Origin: Blastopirellula marina DSM 3645
GTDB taxonomy: Bacteria > Planctomycetota > Planctomycetia > Pirellulales > Pirellulaceae
DNA length: 64,000 nt
Direction: 5' to 3'
NCBI RefSeq assembly: GCF_000153105.1
Contig: NZ_CH672376.1
Coordinates: 4,179,315 to 4,243,314 of the forward strand
Shown here: one piece after another, positions 19,001-29,786 of the stretch
How positions within the stretch are numbered: the stretch's first letter is position 1
Layout of the letters: every line of letters starts with the position of its first letter
Notes under the pieces: model-generated
What the model saw: the letters and a program-made list of their open reading frames with translations, nothing else
Told to the model about the DNA's origin: nothing
Database searches by the model: none
Program-made: the position numbers and the translations under genes

Positions 19001-19164
19001 GCGTCACCATCGACTGGCAACACCGCGAGTCTGCCCGAGCCAAAATCCGCACGATCGTCCGCCGAATCTTGCGGCACTATGGCTATCCGCCAGACCTGCA
19101 AGCCGAAGCGGTGAAGCTGGTGCTGGAGCAGGCGGAAGTGATGTGTGCGGATTGGGCCGTTTAA
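16054..19164 (+). CDS. hsdR: Type I restriction endonuclease subunit HsdR
   Basis: This 1036-residue protein is the ATP-dependent motor and nuclease subunit that translocates DNA from an unmethylated site and cuts at a distance. The N-terminal nuclease domain has [11 protein letters not shown] and VIIELKN, the D...ELK active site. The SF2 helicase part has Walker A GSGKSF, a DEAH box (IADEAHRSQ), motif III-like [10 protein letters not shown] and later [10 protein letters not shown] and QAIARVNR. A helical C-terminal domain (~780-1036) follows. ATG 16054 is preferred over an upstream in-frame TTG because it opens the conserved start and leaves the palindrome outside the gene. It is the last gene of the locus. 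Confidence 0.95.
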   Translation: MPHKSKFAESTVEEAAQDWFAELGYTILHGPYIAPGEPATERDSFGDVVLIKRLQSAIDQLNPTIPAEAREEALRKVLRPDAPSLVGINRRFHQMLRDGVAVEYRREDGSIAGDHVRLIDFGDAAANDWLVVNQLAVTEGGHHRRPDLVLFVNGLPLVIIELKNAADEDATIWTAWNQLQTYKQEIPSLFHYNELLVVSDGLQARLGALTASTEWFKVWRDIAAADDAPPVVLELEVLIKGVFAPARFLDLLQHFITYEEDTDSDRVHKIIAGYHQFHAVNQAVESTIAASREGGDQRGGVVWHTQGSGKSFSMLFYAGRIVAEPAMANPTLVVLTDRNDLDDQLYGQFLRCHELLRQKPVQAEGIDHLKKLLQVVSGGVVFTTIQKFRPDEKGGRMPLLSDRRNIVVIADEAHRSQYDLIDGLARNMRDAMPNASFIGFTGTPIEKNDANTRAVFGDYVSIYDIQRAVKDKATVPIYYESRVAKLSLNEAELPKVDTEFDELTEGEEQDNKEKIKTKWAALEALVGTEKRLSLVAEDMVQHFERRLEAMDGKAMIVCMSRRICVDLYKEIIKLRPDWASAAGDDETQEGKQETAVKIIMTGSASDPVDWQPHIRTKRRRKELASRFKNPKDPFRIVIVRDMWLTGFDAPCLHTMYVDKPMQGHGLMQAIARVNRVFRDKPGGLVVDYLGLADQLKKALGTYTESGGRGAPSVDTAAAVAVMLEKYEICCDMMHVFDWSIWMSNAPAAERLKLIPAAQEHVLQQEEGKARFTRSVTEVSQAFALCASHEEALRIRDDIAFFQAVRAALVKPVGEKRSPQDLDHAVRQLVSKAISADDQIIDVFTAAGLKKPDISILSDEFLAEVRGLKHKNVAAELLQKLLKSEIKERSRRNVVQARMFSEMLQQSLNGYHNRAIATQEVIEELITVAKEMQKANRRGEDLGLGDDEICFYDALAQSNSAVEAMGIPELKVIAAELVTKVRSSVTIDWQHRESARAKIRTIVRRILRHYGYPPDLQAEAVKLVLEQAEVMCADWAV

Positions 19165-20014
19165 CTTTCGTCGTCATCCTGGTGATCTCAAGGGAGTTTC
19201 GGCATCTCAGTTAATCGAAATATTTCTCAATAGCCGACGAACTGACTTGCACGTTTTTCTAGCCAAATGGTAGAACCGGTCGTAAAGGTGGCAGCGCACA
19301 TACGCACGATATTCTGCGACTTCTTGAGATACGATGCTCTGGCTAATCATGGCGTCAGCGGCAGTTGAAATTTTTTGCGATCGAGCAGTGTTTGGTGATG
19401 GCCAATCCACGCGTGGCCCCAAATCGCTACTCGCCTTTGGTCGCGAATATATTTCGCTTGCCGAGCGCTCGGTCCTGACTTAGGAACGGTTGCGTTCTCG
19501 TATCGAAAGAAGACGCGAAATCCGCGGCGCGCCCCTATTTACGCTCTGCGCGCGAGGCTCAAGATCGTGCAATTTGGGTGGGGGAACTGCGCGCTGGCAT
19601 TGATATCGCATGGACCGAGAGAATTATCAAACGACGGTTTGAATTTTTTGGCGTATCCAAATTATTTCCAAATCATAAAGGTTTAAGGGGAATAAGCCCG
19701 ACTGGCCTGAGCGTATTCGTCCAAAATGCGAGGTTCCAAACCCGGGCGATTTCTTGACATCGTCGTCGCGATGCCATCTCTCATCGCTGCGGTCCATGGC
19801 CTTATCAGCGTAGTTAGGCAAGTCCGTCGCAGTATCGGATTGCGAGTACTTGCGAATTCTAGCGAGATCTGCTCACAATCAAATATGATTGAGCAAGTCT
19901 GAGTCAGCACGTGCGCATTTCATTCTTTCGCCTATCTCTCAGACGAAAGACCACGGCTTCAGACCGCCATAATTCTCAATCGCTCGCAATGGATCAACGA
20001 GTTGAGGAGCATCT
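19165..20014. other. Long intergenic region after hsdR
   Basis: About 850 bases hold no recognisable gene. Short frames on both strands (for example minus 19207-19422 and 19627-19821) look like chance. Base composition falls compared with hsdR. No tRNA, direct repeat or strong terminator was seen. It separates the defence cargo from the integration/replication module, so it may contain that module's promoter or a degraded gene. Confidence 0.45.
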
Positions 20015-21109
20015 ATGGGACGGCGCAAGAAAGAGATTGACCCTAGCGAATTGGCGAGATGGACAATCCTCCTGGAGGAGGCTCTCGCGATTCAGCTTTT
20101 GCAAGAATCGAAAACGGAGGCTGATTTTTGCAGCCGAGAAATTTGGCAATTGCTGAGGCCGAATATTGGACTTTTGATTCGATCGTTTTGCAATCTAGAG
20201 AAATTGCTCACACAACCCCCACGTGAATTTTCAGGATTGGCCGCCATCCTCCTTTCGTCGCGCCGACTTCTCGTCCGCACGTATTTGTCAATTCATGGTC
20301 TCGACTCGACGATTCGAGAATTAGCCGGCCAGGATGGGCAAGAAATCACGGCTGGGAATTTAACAGTTCCAGAAGTATTTGGTAGTCAACTGACGTCGTA
20401 TATCGATCAGGCTAAACGCGAATTGAGAAAATCCAGGGGGCCAACGGAGGATTCGCTAACCTCTGGTTTCACGTTCCGAAGGGAACTTAATTCGCAGTTC
20501 AATTACGAACTACTACTAATCGATTTTCGCCTTACTCTTGCCTTAGAGCGTCTTGTTGGGGAGTTGGATGAAATCCTCGACGACTCGGAAACATCAGTCC
20601 CGGACGAACCGAATCCTCCATCGCCGGTTAGGGGTGGGCCGCTGTATGACTTAGTTAGGCTGATCCAGTCATTTTATCCACAACGCAAATTACCAATGGA
20701 TGTGAGAAAAGACTGGGTTGTAATGCTTCGGATCTCAGGTGGTGAAATAGGAGAGTTCGACGACGAGCAATATTGGGCGTTTTACGACCACTGCCGTCAA
20801 TTCCAGGATTGGGCGAGATCGGAAATGTCCAGATTTGAAATACTAAGGCAGAAGGCGGTGGAGTCTATTGAGGAGCGACTTTCACAATCAAGCCTTGAAT
20901 CAAAAATAGTCGTTGCTCGGAAACCTGGTCCCAAACCAATTCCTGAGGACGAACGCAGGGAGGATAAGCAGCTAGTTGCTGATTGGGAGCAGGCATCATC
21001 AGCGCACGTTTCAAAACCCGAATTCTGTAAGGATAGAAAAATTGAAGGTAAGAAACTGGATACTGCCCAGTCAAGAGTTCGCAATTGGAGAAACCGCGCG
21101 AACAAATAG
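20015..21109 (+). CDS. Hypothetical protein of the integration/replication module
   Basis: This 364-residue protein is not recognised. It is largely helical, with a charged acidic linker at ~193-212 (DEILDDSETSVPDEPNPPSP). The basic C-terminal ~60 residues begin KPGPKPIPEDERRED and end with arginine-rich RVRNWRNRANK, which could be a small DNA-binding domain. GAGGAG lies six bases before the ATG, a strong ribosome site. It precedes the excisionase-like gene by ~195 bases. Its position suggests an element-maintenance or regulatory function, but nothing in the sequence proves it. Confidence 0.6.
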   Translation: MGRRKKEIDPSELARWTILLEEALAIQLLQESKTEADFCSREIWQLLRPNIGLLIRSFCNLEKLLTQPPREFSGLAAILLSSRRLLVRTYLSIHGLDSTIRELAGQDGQEITAGNLTVPEVFGSQLTSYIDQAKRELRKSRGPTEDSLTSGFTFRRELNSQFNYELLLIDFRLTLALERLVGELDEILDDSETSVPDEPNPPSPVRGGPLYDLVRLIQSFYPQRKLPMDVRKDWVVMLRISGGEIGEFDDEQYWAFYDHCRQFQDWARSEMSRFEILRQKAVESIEERLSQSSLESKIVVARKPGPKPIPEDERREDKQLVADWEQASSAHVSKPEFCKDRKIEGKKLDTAQSRVRNWRNRANK

Positions 21110-21304
21110 CCGAGTCAATATCCAATTAATTGTTCGCGCCGACATTCTTGGTAATTCTTGACCCAGCATTCGCGTACGACTCGCTGCTAGAGCGCGAACA
21201 ATTCTCGTGATCGAATGAATTCTGTTCGACCTGCCCTTAATTTGATTTCCGTGATGAGTCACAGCGTCGTGGCTTTTTCGGGTAACCCAAGTTGAGGTGT
21301 CAAA

Positions 21305-21526
21305 ATGCACGAACGTAATCAAGTCGACTCTGCCCCCATTCTGGTCGGGCCAAAGGAGGCCGCTAGGCTTCTCTCCGTTTCGCCTCGCAAATTGTGGGCG
21401 ATGACTTTTGCAGATGAGCCAGCGTTGCCTCACGTAAAGATGGGGCGACTTGTTCGCTATCCCGTCACCGGTCTGCAGGCTCACATCGAAGCAATGTTAA
21501 AAGGGGGACAAAATGAAAACCGTTGA
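21305..21526 (+). CDS. Excisionase-like helix-turn-helix protein
   Basis: This 73-residue protein has the small winged-HTH pattern of Xis/AlpA-type proteins (HTH_17): LVGPKEAARLLSVSPRKLWAM is the helix-turn-helix, followed by LPHVKMGRLVRYPV as the wing. Such proteins bend DNA during excision or regulate integrase genes. GAGGTG is placed suitably before the ATG. The gene overlaps the primase gene by 14 bases, so the two are co-translated. Excisionase is the likely role given the integrase 2.4 kb downstream, but some relatives are only regulators. Confidence 0.75.
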   Translation: MHERNQVDSAPILVGPKEAARLLSVSPRKLWAMTFADEPALPHVKMGRLVRYPVTGLQAHIEAMLKGGQNENR

Positions 21527-23849
21527 GGATATTCTAGGCCTGCTCCAGAGTGTACATCGGCAGGGCTCAGGCTGGATGGCCTGTTGTCCTGCTCATGACG
21601 ACCACACTCCCAGTCTGAGCATCAGCGAAGGGGACGATGGCAAGGTGCTGATGAAGTGCTTTGCTGGCTGCGACTTTGAAAAAGTTGTCTCGGCCCTCGG
21701 GCTAACAATTGCCGACCTGATGCCTTATTCCTCGCACTCCGCGGCATTACAGAAATCGGTTATTGTCGCAACGTACGACTACCAAGACGAAGTCGGCACG
21801 ATGCTATTTCAGGTCGTGCGGTACCAACCTAAATCATTCCGCCAGCGCCAGCCTGATGGAAAGGGAGGCTGGAAATGGTCAGTGAAAGACGTTCGCTCAG
21901 TTCCGTTTCACCTTCCTAGACTGTTAACCTCCCAGGGCGACGTCGTCTTTTTCGTCGAAGGGGAAAAGGATGTCATTGCTTTAGAGGGAATTGGTTGCAT
22001 TGCTACTTGCAACGCCGGCGGCGCATCGAAATGGACGGCTGAACATTCCGTTTATCTGACCCACCGAGATGTCGTCGTTCTTCCTGACAATGACGTTCCT
22101 GGCGGGAAACATGCTGAAACAGTTGCAATGTCTCTGCAGGGGATTGCACGCACTGTGAAGGTCGTCACGTTGCCTGGGTTGGGAGAAAAAGGGGATGTTA
22201 GCGATTGGATCGCGGCAGGGGGAACAAAGGAGCAGTTGGTCAACTTAGCGGATGCCACACGGATTTGGAAACTGGGTAGTCAAGCTTGGCCAAATATCGA
22301 GTCACTGGACTATCTGCAACTCCCTTTATTTCCCGTTGAAGTGCTGCCAAGGGGGCTCCAGGAATTTGTCGAAGCTGAATCTCACGCTACTCAAACGCCT
22401 TCTGACCTAGCGGCGATTATGAGTTTGGCGACTTGTGCAGCGGCAATTGCAAGAAAGGTTCGTATCGAAGCGCGACCCGGTTTTAGCGAACCAACCAATC
22501 TTTTTGTCTGCGTGATTCTTGATCCAGGCAATCGAAAGTCGGCAGTCTTCGCCGACGTGATCAGGCCGCTGAAGGACTTAGAAAATGAATTGATCGAAGA
22601 GACTACCCAGACTGTCGCCATGTTAACTTCGCGGCGCCGGCAAGATGAAAAGCGGCTTCAGGACCTTGAAAAGAAAGGTGCTCATGACGTCGAAGCAAGA
22701 CGCGACGCGGAGGAATTAGCTGCCGAACTCGCCCAGCAACCTATACCAGTAGCGCCCCGGCTTATCGTTGAAGACGCTACCGGCGAAAAGCTTGGGATGA
22801 TGTTGGCCGACCAAGGGGGGCGCATCGCAAGTTTCTCGGCGGAGGGCACCGTCTTTGACTTGATGGCTGGCCTCTACTCTAAAAGCGGTCTGCCTCAGAT
22901 GGACGTTTACCTGAAGGGGCACAATGGTGACGACCTCGTAACCGACCGCGTTGGTCGCGAAACAGTAAGGGTCACCAAGCCGGCGCTGACTTGTGCGTAT
23001 ACGGTGCAAGAGATCGTGCTCAAGGCGATGAGCAAAAACAAGGCATTTCGTGGCCGTGGACTCTTGGGGCGATTCTTATACGCGATTCCGGAAAGCTGGA
23101 TCGGTCATCGCCAAGTTGCTTGTCCACCGGTGCCTGAATCCGTCAATGATACTTATGACCAACTCATACGCCGGTTATTCACGATCGACGGGCCTGTCAC
23201 ACTTCGCCTTTCTCGCGAAGCTGCTGTTGCGTTTGAATCTTGGGAAGTTGAAGCAGAGGCGATGCTTGCCGATGGTGGACCTCTGGAGGGTATGCACGAT
23301 TGGGGGGCGAAATTACATGGAGCGACTCTTCGACTGGCTGGGATTTTGCATTGCGTGGCTGGTTCTCCGCACGAAGAGGTCTCGATTTGCTGGGTTGAAG
23401 CAGCCATCACGATATCTCGCTATTTGATTCCACACGCCCAAACGGTTTTCGACTCGATGACGGCATTGAGCGATCCAGTCACGGACGGAGCCCGTTACAT
23501 CGTTCGCTGGATCGAGAAGAATCGCCTTCAAGAATTCAGTCGGCGCGATGCTCACCAACATGGGCGTCGGAAATTCAAGAAAGCAGAAGACATCGACGCT
23601 CCGCTAAACGAATTAATCGGACGTGGCTACATCCGCGAGCAGCCAATCAATAGCGAATCGCAATCCACACCGGGAAGGAAGCCATCACGCAGATATCAAG
23701 TGAACCCGGTATTGCTTCAACGCGAGGCGTTCGCAAGTTGTCCTCAATATCCTCAAAACGCCGTATCACCACCAAATTTGGCTCATTTTGAGGATTCTGA
23801 GGACGCTTCTTTACAGACGCGGGCATTGGAAACAGGTCAGGTGGCTTAA
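21513..23849 (+). CDS. CHC2 zinc-finger/TOPRIM primase-like protein with DUF3987 domain
   Basis: This 778-residue replication protein begins with a CHC2 primase zinc finger (CCPAHDDHTPSLS and, later, KCFAGC; likely ligands C25, H28, C49, C53). A TOPRIM-like fold follows (VFFVEGEKDVIALE at ~150, VVVLPDNDVPGGKHAE at ~195). The rest, ~265-700, matches DUF3987: it opens with the conserved EAESHATQTPSDLAAIMSLA and includes ILDPGNRKSAVF. Such proteins prime or drive replication of plasmids, prophages and integrative elements. AAAAGGGGGA precedes the ATG. Its presence means the island could replicate after excision, as phage satellites and some integrative elements do. Confidence 0.85.
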   Translation: MKTVEDILGLLQSVHRQGSGWMACCPAHDDHTPSLSISEGDDGKVLMKCFAGCDFEKVVSALGLTIADLMPYSSHSAALQKSVIVATYDYQDEVGTMLFQVVRYQPKSFRQRQPDGKGGWKWSVKDVRSVPFHLPRLLTSQGDVVFFVEGEKDVIALEGIGCIATCNAGGASKWTAEHSVYLTHRDVVVLPDNDVPGGKHAETVAMSLQGIARTVKVVTLPGLGEKGDVSDWIAAGGTKEQLVNLADATRIWKLGSQAWPNIESLDYLQLPLFPVEVLPRGLQEFVEAESHATQTPSDLAAIMSLATCAAAIARKVRIEARPGFSEPTNLFVCVILDPGNRKSAVFADVIRPLKDLENELIEETTQTVAMLTSRRRQDEKRLQDLEKKGAHDVEARRDAEELAAELAQQPIPVAPRLIVEDATGEKLGMMLADQGGRIASFSAEGTVFDLMAGLYSKSGLPQMDVYLKGHNGDDLVTDRVGRETVRVTKPALTCAYTVQEIVLKAMSKNKAFRGRGLLGRFLYAIPESWIGHRQVACPPVPESVNDTYDQLIRRLFTIDGPVTLRLSREAAVAFESWEVEAEAMLADGGPLEGMHDWGAKLHGATLRLAGILHCVAGSPHEEVSICWVEAAITISRYLIPHAQTVFDSMTALSDPVTDGARYIVRWIEKNRLQEFSRRDAHQHGRRKFKKAEDIDAPLNELIGRGYIREQPINSESQSTPGRKPSRRYQVNPVLLQREAFASCPQYPQNAVSPPNLAHFEDSEDASLQTRALETGQVA

Positions 23850-23975
23850 TTCGCCGCATCGTCGCAATTCTCATCGGCTTTCCGGTACGGCTCCAAACGA
23901 ACAGTTTTCACTGGCTAGCCCGCACTAACTGGCATACAATCGCAAATACAAGCAAATAACGGAGTGTGAAACCCA

Positions 23976-25337
<1,362 letters not shown>

Positions 25338-25539
25338 GTGTGGTCTTATTGCTCGCTAGAGGAGCAACGTGACGCAAAGGTTCATAGTACCTGGATTGGG
25401 GTTCGGCGGAAATCCCCGGGGCGTTGCGTAAGCTGTTGGCTGATCGACGGTTTGTGCCGGTTGAAAGCCGATTGGCTGCGATGCGGGGGGGGGCGGCCAG
25501 AGTAGGTAGCGGCGTAGGTTGGCGGTAGATCTGCGGCTG

Positions 25540-26034
25540 TTACCGCACCGGGGCCGGCGTGACTTCCGGCGTGTGGCGGTAGTGTTCGATCGCTTGTTGC
25601 GGGTTCAGGTTGAAGATGGTGCGGCCGTCGGTCATCCAGGCGCCGTCAACGTACGAGAAGAGGGCGGTTGCGGCGCGAAGGTTCGAGACGGCGGCGACTT
25701 CTTCCATGCCGCCTCCTTCGATCGCTTCAAAGCTGATGGTGAGCGCGACAAAGGCGCGGAGCTGCGAGTTGGCCGGGTCGCGGGCAAACTGGACTTCGGA
25801 TTGGAAATCGCAATGTTTCCAGGCCAAACCCCGCGGACGTCCCGAGTTGCTGGCGATCGTTTCAAATCTTGCTTCGAGTAATTCTCGTTGCAGCGAGAAC
25901 TGTTTGCGAGCGGCCGTGAAGTCGACGCGGGGATTCTGGCGCTTGGCGCGGGCGCGTAGCCAGAGCCCGATAGCGACGGCGACGATCGCAACCAGTACAA
26001 GTCCGACCGCAATAGATTGGGAGGTTGCGTCCAT
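25540..26034 (-). CDS. Membrane-anchored hypothetical protein
   Basis: The predicted protein has 164 residues. One N-terminal membrane helix (IAVGLVLVAIVAVAIGLWL) is followed by a basic stop-transfer stretch (RARAKRQNPR) and a soluble domain rich in aromatic and acidic residues (EARFETIASNSGRPRG, FVALTISFEAIEGGGM, GAWMTDGRTIFNLNP). The ATG at 26034 is preferred over an upstream GTG because AAGGTGAG lies just before it. No family was recognised. It is the first gene outside the island. Confidence 0.6.
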   Translation of the reverse strand: MDATSQSIAVGLVLVAIVAVAIGLWLRARAKRQNPRVDFTAARKQFSLQRELLEARFETIASNSGRPRGLAWKHCDFQSEVQFARDPANSQLRAFVALTISFEAIEGGGMEEVAAVSNLRAATALFSYVDGAWMTDGRTIFNLNPQQAIEHYRHTPEVTPAPVR

Positions 26035-26210
26035 GTAGGCGCTCACCTTGGTGGCGAGTCCGAGGAATTGAGTAGGCACTTGATTTTACTGACGCGCAGC
26101 GATGAAAATCAACTGTTTAGCGGAAAACCGACCAACAAGGTCGAAGATTGTGGGCGTAAATCCTGCCAGATCGTTCACTTCGCAAAAATTCTCCTCTTCG
26201 ACGGCTCCTC

Positions 26211-26837
26211 ATGACTTTCACTTTGCAATGTCCCAACTGCCGGGCTGTGTTGGAATTGGACGCGGCGCCTGGCGGTTCGATTCGCTGCGCGGCGTGTGGG
26301 CACCAATTTCGCCCTGATTCGCTATCGATTGCGGCGCCGGTCGAGTCAATCGCTTCGCTCCGCATTCCCGAGGGACGAATCTACGGTCCGATGCCGCTGG
26401 ATCAGTTGGAAGAATGGATCTGTCAGGGGCGCGTCGATGATAAATGCGACGTGCGACTTACTTTGAATGGGCCTTGGCAATCGGCGGCGACGATTTTTCC
26501 GGTGCTTCAGTTGCCGCCGACGGTCAGCAGCGGCAATCCCTTTAAGATCGAGCCCAAACCGTTGGCCAACGCCGCGTCAGCATCGCGCTTGTCGGAACGG
26601 GGGATCATGATCGTCCTGTTTGGCGTCTTGGGTTGGGTCGGTTGTCCGGTCTTCGCCGTATTGGCGTGGGGCATGGGGGCATCCGACTTAGAAGCGCATC
26701 GCGAGGGAAGACTCGACACGCGCTCGGTGCTGATCACGCAGATCGGCTATTTCTTGGGGATGTTTGGCGCGATCACTTGGGCGACAGCGATCTTGGGGAC
26801 CGTGCTGATGATTTTGTTGCATCAGCTGACGATTTAG
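26211..26837 (+). CDS. Zinc-ribbon, GYF-like and transmembrane protein
   Basis: This 208-residue protein opens with a zinc ribbon (LQCPNCRAVLE and IRCAACGHQF). A GYF_2-like segment follows (IYGPMPLDQLEEWICQGRVDDKCDVRL is the usual motif region). Two to three membrane helices of the DUF4190 type form the C-terminus (IMIVLFGVLGWVGCPVFAVL, then FLGMFGAITWATAILG). This combination is common in planctomycetes and is thought to be a membrane sensor or scaffold; no enzyme activity is expected. Confidence 0.7.
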   Translation: MTFTLQCPNCRAVLELDAAPGGSIRCAACGHQFRPDSLSIAAPVESIASLRIPEGRIYGPMPLDQLEEWICQGRVDDKCDVRLTLNGPWQSAATIFPVLQLPPTVSSGNPFKIEPKPLANAASASRLSERGIMIVLFGVLGWVGCPVFAVLAWGMGASDLEAHREGRLDTRSVLITQIGYFLGMFGAITWATAILGTVLMILLHQLTI

Positions 26838-26845
26838 AGCGGACT

Positions 26846-27307
26846 TTATTTGTCAACTAAATCGAAAAGAATTTCGGTCGGACCTTCTTTGGATACATCG
26901 ATCGTCAGGCCGGATTGGGTGAAATCGCCATAGCGTGCCGGGATATGAAAGACTGCTTTGCGCTTGATGATTTTAAGGCCTGTTGGATCGTTAGGATCGC
27001 TTTCCTCGATCAACTGACTCTTGTCGACGGCTACTTTGTACTGTCCCGGAAAGACGCCGTCTCCTGGTGCTGTGGTCCCCATGAGGGCGACGCCATCGGT
27101 CCCAGTCAGTCCATTCGCGTATCGGTCATCGTCGCCGTAGAAGATGACGACGGCTTCATGGACGGGAGCCCCTTGGTAGTTGATTTGCACCTGAATTGGA
27201 ATCTTGTTGGGATCAACGCTCGGACCGCAACCGGCGACGGACAAGAGAAAAGCCGCTGCACAAGTAAGTTGGATAGGTTTGCAAAACGCGTGCATGTTCA
27301 TCTTCAT
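26846..27307 (-). CDS. Lipoprotein with carboxypeptidase-regulatory-like fold
   Basis: This 153-residue protein has a lipoprotein signal peptide with lipobox LSVAGC near residue 27. The beta-rich domain (IQVQINYQGAPVHEAVVIFY ... GVALMGTTAPGDGVFPGQYKVAV) fits the transthyretin/carboxypeptidase-regulatory-like family seen as small lipoproteins throughout planctomycetes. It lies 57 bases downstream of a DUF1559 gene on the same strand, a very common pairing in these bacteria that suggests co-expression. Function unknown. Confidence 0.75.
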   Translation of the reverse strand: MKMNMHAFCKPIQLTCAAAFLLSVAGCGPSVDPNKIPIQVQINYQGAPVHEAVVIFYGDDDRYANGLTGTDGVALMGTTAPGDGVFPGQYKVAVDKSQLIEESDPNDPTGLKIIKRKAVFHIPARYGDFTQSGLTIDVSKEGPTEILFDLVDK

Positions 27308-27364
27308 GGCCGTTACTTCAAAATTTTCGTTGAGCGTTCGTGCATCAGGCGAGATTCCTGCGTT

Positions 27365-28426
27365 CTATTGATTAAGGACTTCTCCGCCGGCTTTCGTGCT
27401 CATCGCGCCCCACACGCCAAACGGACTGGGAGAGCTCTTGTCAGTATTTTGTCGGTAGCCTGAAGCTTGATTACCAGTATCGATGGTGTCCGTGATGAAG
27501 CGAACTGAACCATCCATGAAGCCTGCGTTGACTCCTCCCGGATGGTAGCTGGTGGGGGAGAGCAAATACTGGCTCGTGCCATGGCTTGTTCCGTCAGCAA
27601 TCAGCACCGAATTGGGTGGTGTTGCGGCGGTGATGGCCGAAAAGAGAATCGCCCCGTCCCAGGCTTTGAAGCCGCGTAGCGCTTGACTCGAAAACGTTCC
27701 TACCGTCGAAACGTATTTTTTGGTTGCCCGATTGTACAAAGGAGTCAGCGCCGCCGGATTCCAGCTTGCTGAGCTTGGCTTGGTGACAACCGCGCCGAAG
27801 CCGTTATTCGCTGACGGCCGAACGCCTTCAGAGGTTCCCATGGTATTACTTGTGCCGTCAATAATGTCAGACATCCGCGACCACGCATCGTTTAAAAAGA
27901 CGCCGGAGTTTAAATCACCGGAGGTATACGAGCCGGTAGGGTAAGAATGGTACGGGCGATCGCCGACGCAGAAGTAGTAGTCCGCAAGGCCAAGCGTTTT
28001 GTCCGGCGCTTCCGGCGATTCGGTCGGACCAGCATTGCTGGGACAAAGAAACGAATCGACGGTGGTTTTCCAAATCGCCCCCGACGCGTCATAGGAACCA
28101 TATGTGGAAGCCATCCCTTGGTCGTAGAACGCCGTCTGCTCCATAAACGGTAAGACTGCGAAGCGTGCATTCATGCGATTGTTGCCGGCATAGCTGGCGG
28201 CGCCTTTGGGGTTGCCTGCTCTCAGTGCCGGGAAAGCGTTAAACACATCATGGTAGAGCTGAATGGCCAAGCCGAGTTGCTTGAGATTGTTCGTGCATTG
28301 CATCCGGCGAGCCGCTTCACGAGCCTGCTGGACGGCAGGCAAAAGTAACGCAATTAAGACGCCGATGATTGCAATCACGACCAGCAATTCCACCAGGGTA
28401 AAGCCGGTTCGTCGCGTTTGAGTCAT
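27365..28426 (-). CDS. DUF1559 protein with prepilin-type N-terminus
   Basis: This 353-residue protein has the class III prepilin signature GFTLVELLVVIAIIG, followed by the extended helix ALLLPAVQQAREAARR that marks DUF1559. The C-terminus includes the family motifs IDGTSNTMGTSEG and FMDGSVRFI. It would be cleaved by a prepilin peptidase before FTLVE and could assemble as a pseudopilin. The family is greatly expanded in planctomycetes and its role is unknown. AGGAG lies seven bases before the ATG. The downstream lipoprotein gene is probably in the same operon. Confidence 0.9.
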   Translation of the reverse strand: MTQTRRTGFTLVELLVVIAIIGVLIALLLPAVQQAREAARRMQCTNNLKQLGLAIQLYHDVFNAFPALRAGNPKGAASYAGNNRMNARFAVLPFMEQTAFYDQGMASTYGSYDASGAIWKTTVDSFLCPSNAGPTESPEAPDKTLGLADYYFCVGDRPYHSYPTGSYTSGDLNSGVFLNDAWSRMSDIIDGTSNTMGTSEGVRPSANNGFGAVVTKPSSASWNPAALTPLYNRATKKYVSTVGTFSSQALRGFKAWDGAILFSAITAATPPNSVLIADGTSHGTSQYLLSPTSYHPGGVNAGFMDGSVRFITDTIDTGNQASGYRQNTDKSSPSPFGVWGAMSTKAGGEVLNQ

Positions 28427-28658
28427 ACGGAACTCCTGGGGAAATGAAAAAAAAGATAACGTGCATTGTTTTAATGTTGTTTTGGTATCGCGTCAAATCT
28501 AAACAAGCGGCTCCATCCAATTCCGTGCCATATTCATGTTGGTCCATGCGTAGTATTCATGCGCAGGTCGGTAGCCTGATGATCGCGATGAGCGTCCGTG
28601 TCTCCCTCCGGTGGAATCTGTTTGGGGCCAAGGGGGAGAGCAACTGTCGGAAAGCCAC

Positions 28659-29363
28659 ATGCGATATTTGTCGAATCGAGAACAGTTGGTTTGCTCGGAT
28701 GTCGTCGCTAATAGCCAAATGAATCGCCAGCGACGCATGCGGGGGGCGAACAGCTACGAGCGTGATCTCAAGTTTGACTTGTTGAAATATTTGCGATTGG
28801 TATGTCAACGCGAAGGACGCGCTCGTTGGCTACACATCTGCTGTGGCGCCGGCAATGCATTGGTCGAAGCAGCGGATGTCACCGCCGCTGAGTCGCTGAC
28901 TGTCGAAATTGTGGGTATCGACTTGGTGGGAAGGTTTTGTGCAAACAGCGAAGCTTCGCGACTGCAGTTGATGAAATCATCGGTTGAGGATTTTCAACCG
29001 ACGTCGTCCTTCGATTTGATTACGTCGGTCCACGGGCTGCACTATCTGGGCGATAAATTGGGGATCATCGCCACGGCGACCTCATGGCTGACGCCTGACG
29101 GCCGCTGTGTCGGAAATCTCGACGCGAAAAATCTTCAACTCCACGGGCATCGCACTTCGGAGGCGATCTTTCGTTACCTGCGCAGCGCGGGACTGAGTTA
29201 TTCGAGTCGGACAAAGTTGCTTGAATATAGGGAGCGGCGCGAGCTGGCGCCGCCGTTTGAATATCTGGGTGCGGATGATTCGGCAGGGCCGAACTATACA
29301 GGGCAAGCGGCGATTAACTCGCACTATGCGATGCAAAGTAAGGCCGCTGAGAAGTCAACTTGA
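28659..29363 (+). CDS. SAM-dependent methyltransferase
   Basis: The predicted protein has 234 residues and a class I methyltransferase fold. Motif I is WLHICCGAGNALVEAA, the acidic second strand ends IVGIDLVG, motif IV is SFDLITSVHGLHYLG and a later strand is WLTPDGRCVGNLD. The substrate is unknown; no specific family was recognised. The frame is open from a GTG at 28611, but ATG 28659 is chosen because GGAAAG lies six bases before it. ATG 28719 is also possible. It stands alone between the DUF1559 and endonuclease IV genes. Confidence 0.65.
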   Translation: MRYLSNREQLVCSDVVANSQMNRQRRMRGANSYERDLKFDLLKYLRLVCQREGRARWLHICCGAGNALVEAADVTAAESLTVEIVGIDLVGRFCANSEASRLQLMKSSVEDFQPTSSFDLITSVHGLHYLGDKLGIIATATSWLTPDGRCVGNLDAKNLQLHGHRTSEAIFRYLRSAGLSYSSRTKLLEYRERRELAPPFEYLGADDSAGPNYTGQAAINSHYAMQSKAAEKST

Positions 29364-29786
29364 GACCAAGACAAGTCCGCCGATCGCGTGGTTTTTCCAA
29401 ACGATCACGACACCGATTCGCATTGCCAGGGTGTTGGGAATGATGATAAATGGGTAAATTTTTATCGCCTGCTCTGAGCTGATTGCGAAGCTCTCGCCAC
29501 TGGTTGAAGTTTGCCAATGTCGCATCCAACTCAGCGACAGCGAGTGATCTACCAAAAAATCGGTAGGAAAAGGGGGCGTGCGCAAGAGCGCAATCCCATA
29601 ACGCTTGCTCTAAGCCGGTCAACGATACATAGCAGATGCTCCCAATCCGTCAGCAGGTATTTGAGGCGATAGAACGGCGGAAATCGATGCCGCCAGTAAG
29701 CGTTTTTGATTTTCGCAACAAGGCGCTCGCTATTCATTGCCGGCTTACGGTCAAATTTCTTTGAATTAGGAAAGAGATTCTCCCTC
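29364..29786. other. Intergenic region, nothing firm
   Basis: About 420 bases contain only short overlapping minus-strand frames (for example 29549-29788 and 29355-29585) with poor protein character. One of them ends in a hydrophobic stretch, but it has no ribosome site or family likeness. This may be a degraded gene. AGGAAAGAGA near the right end serves the next gene. Confidence 0.4.
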
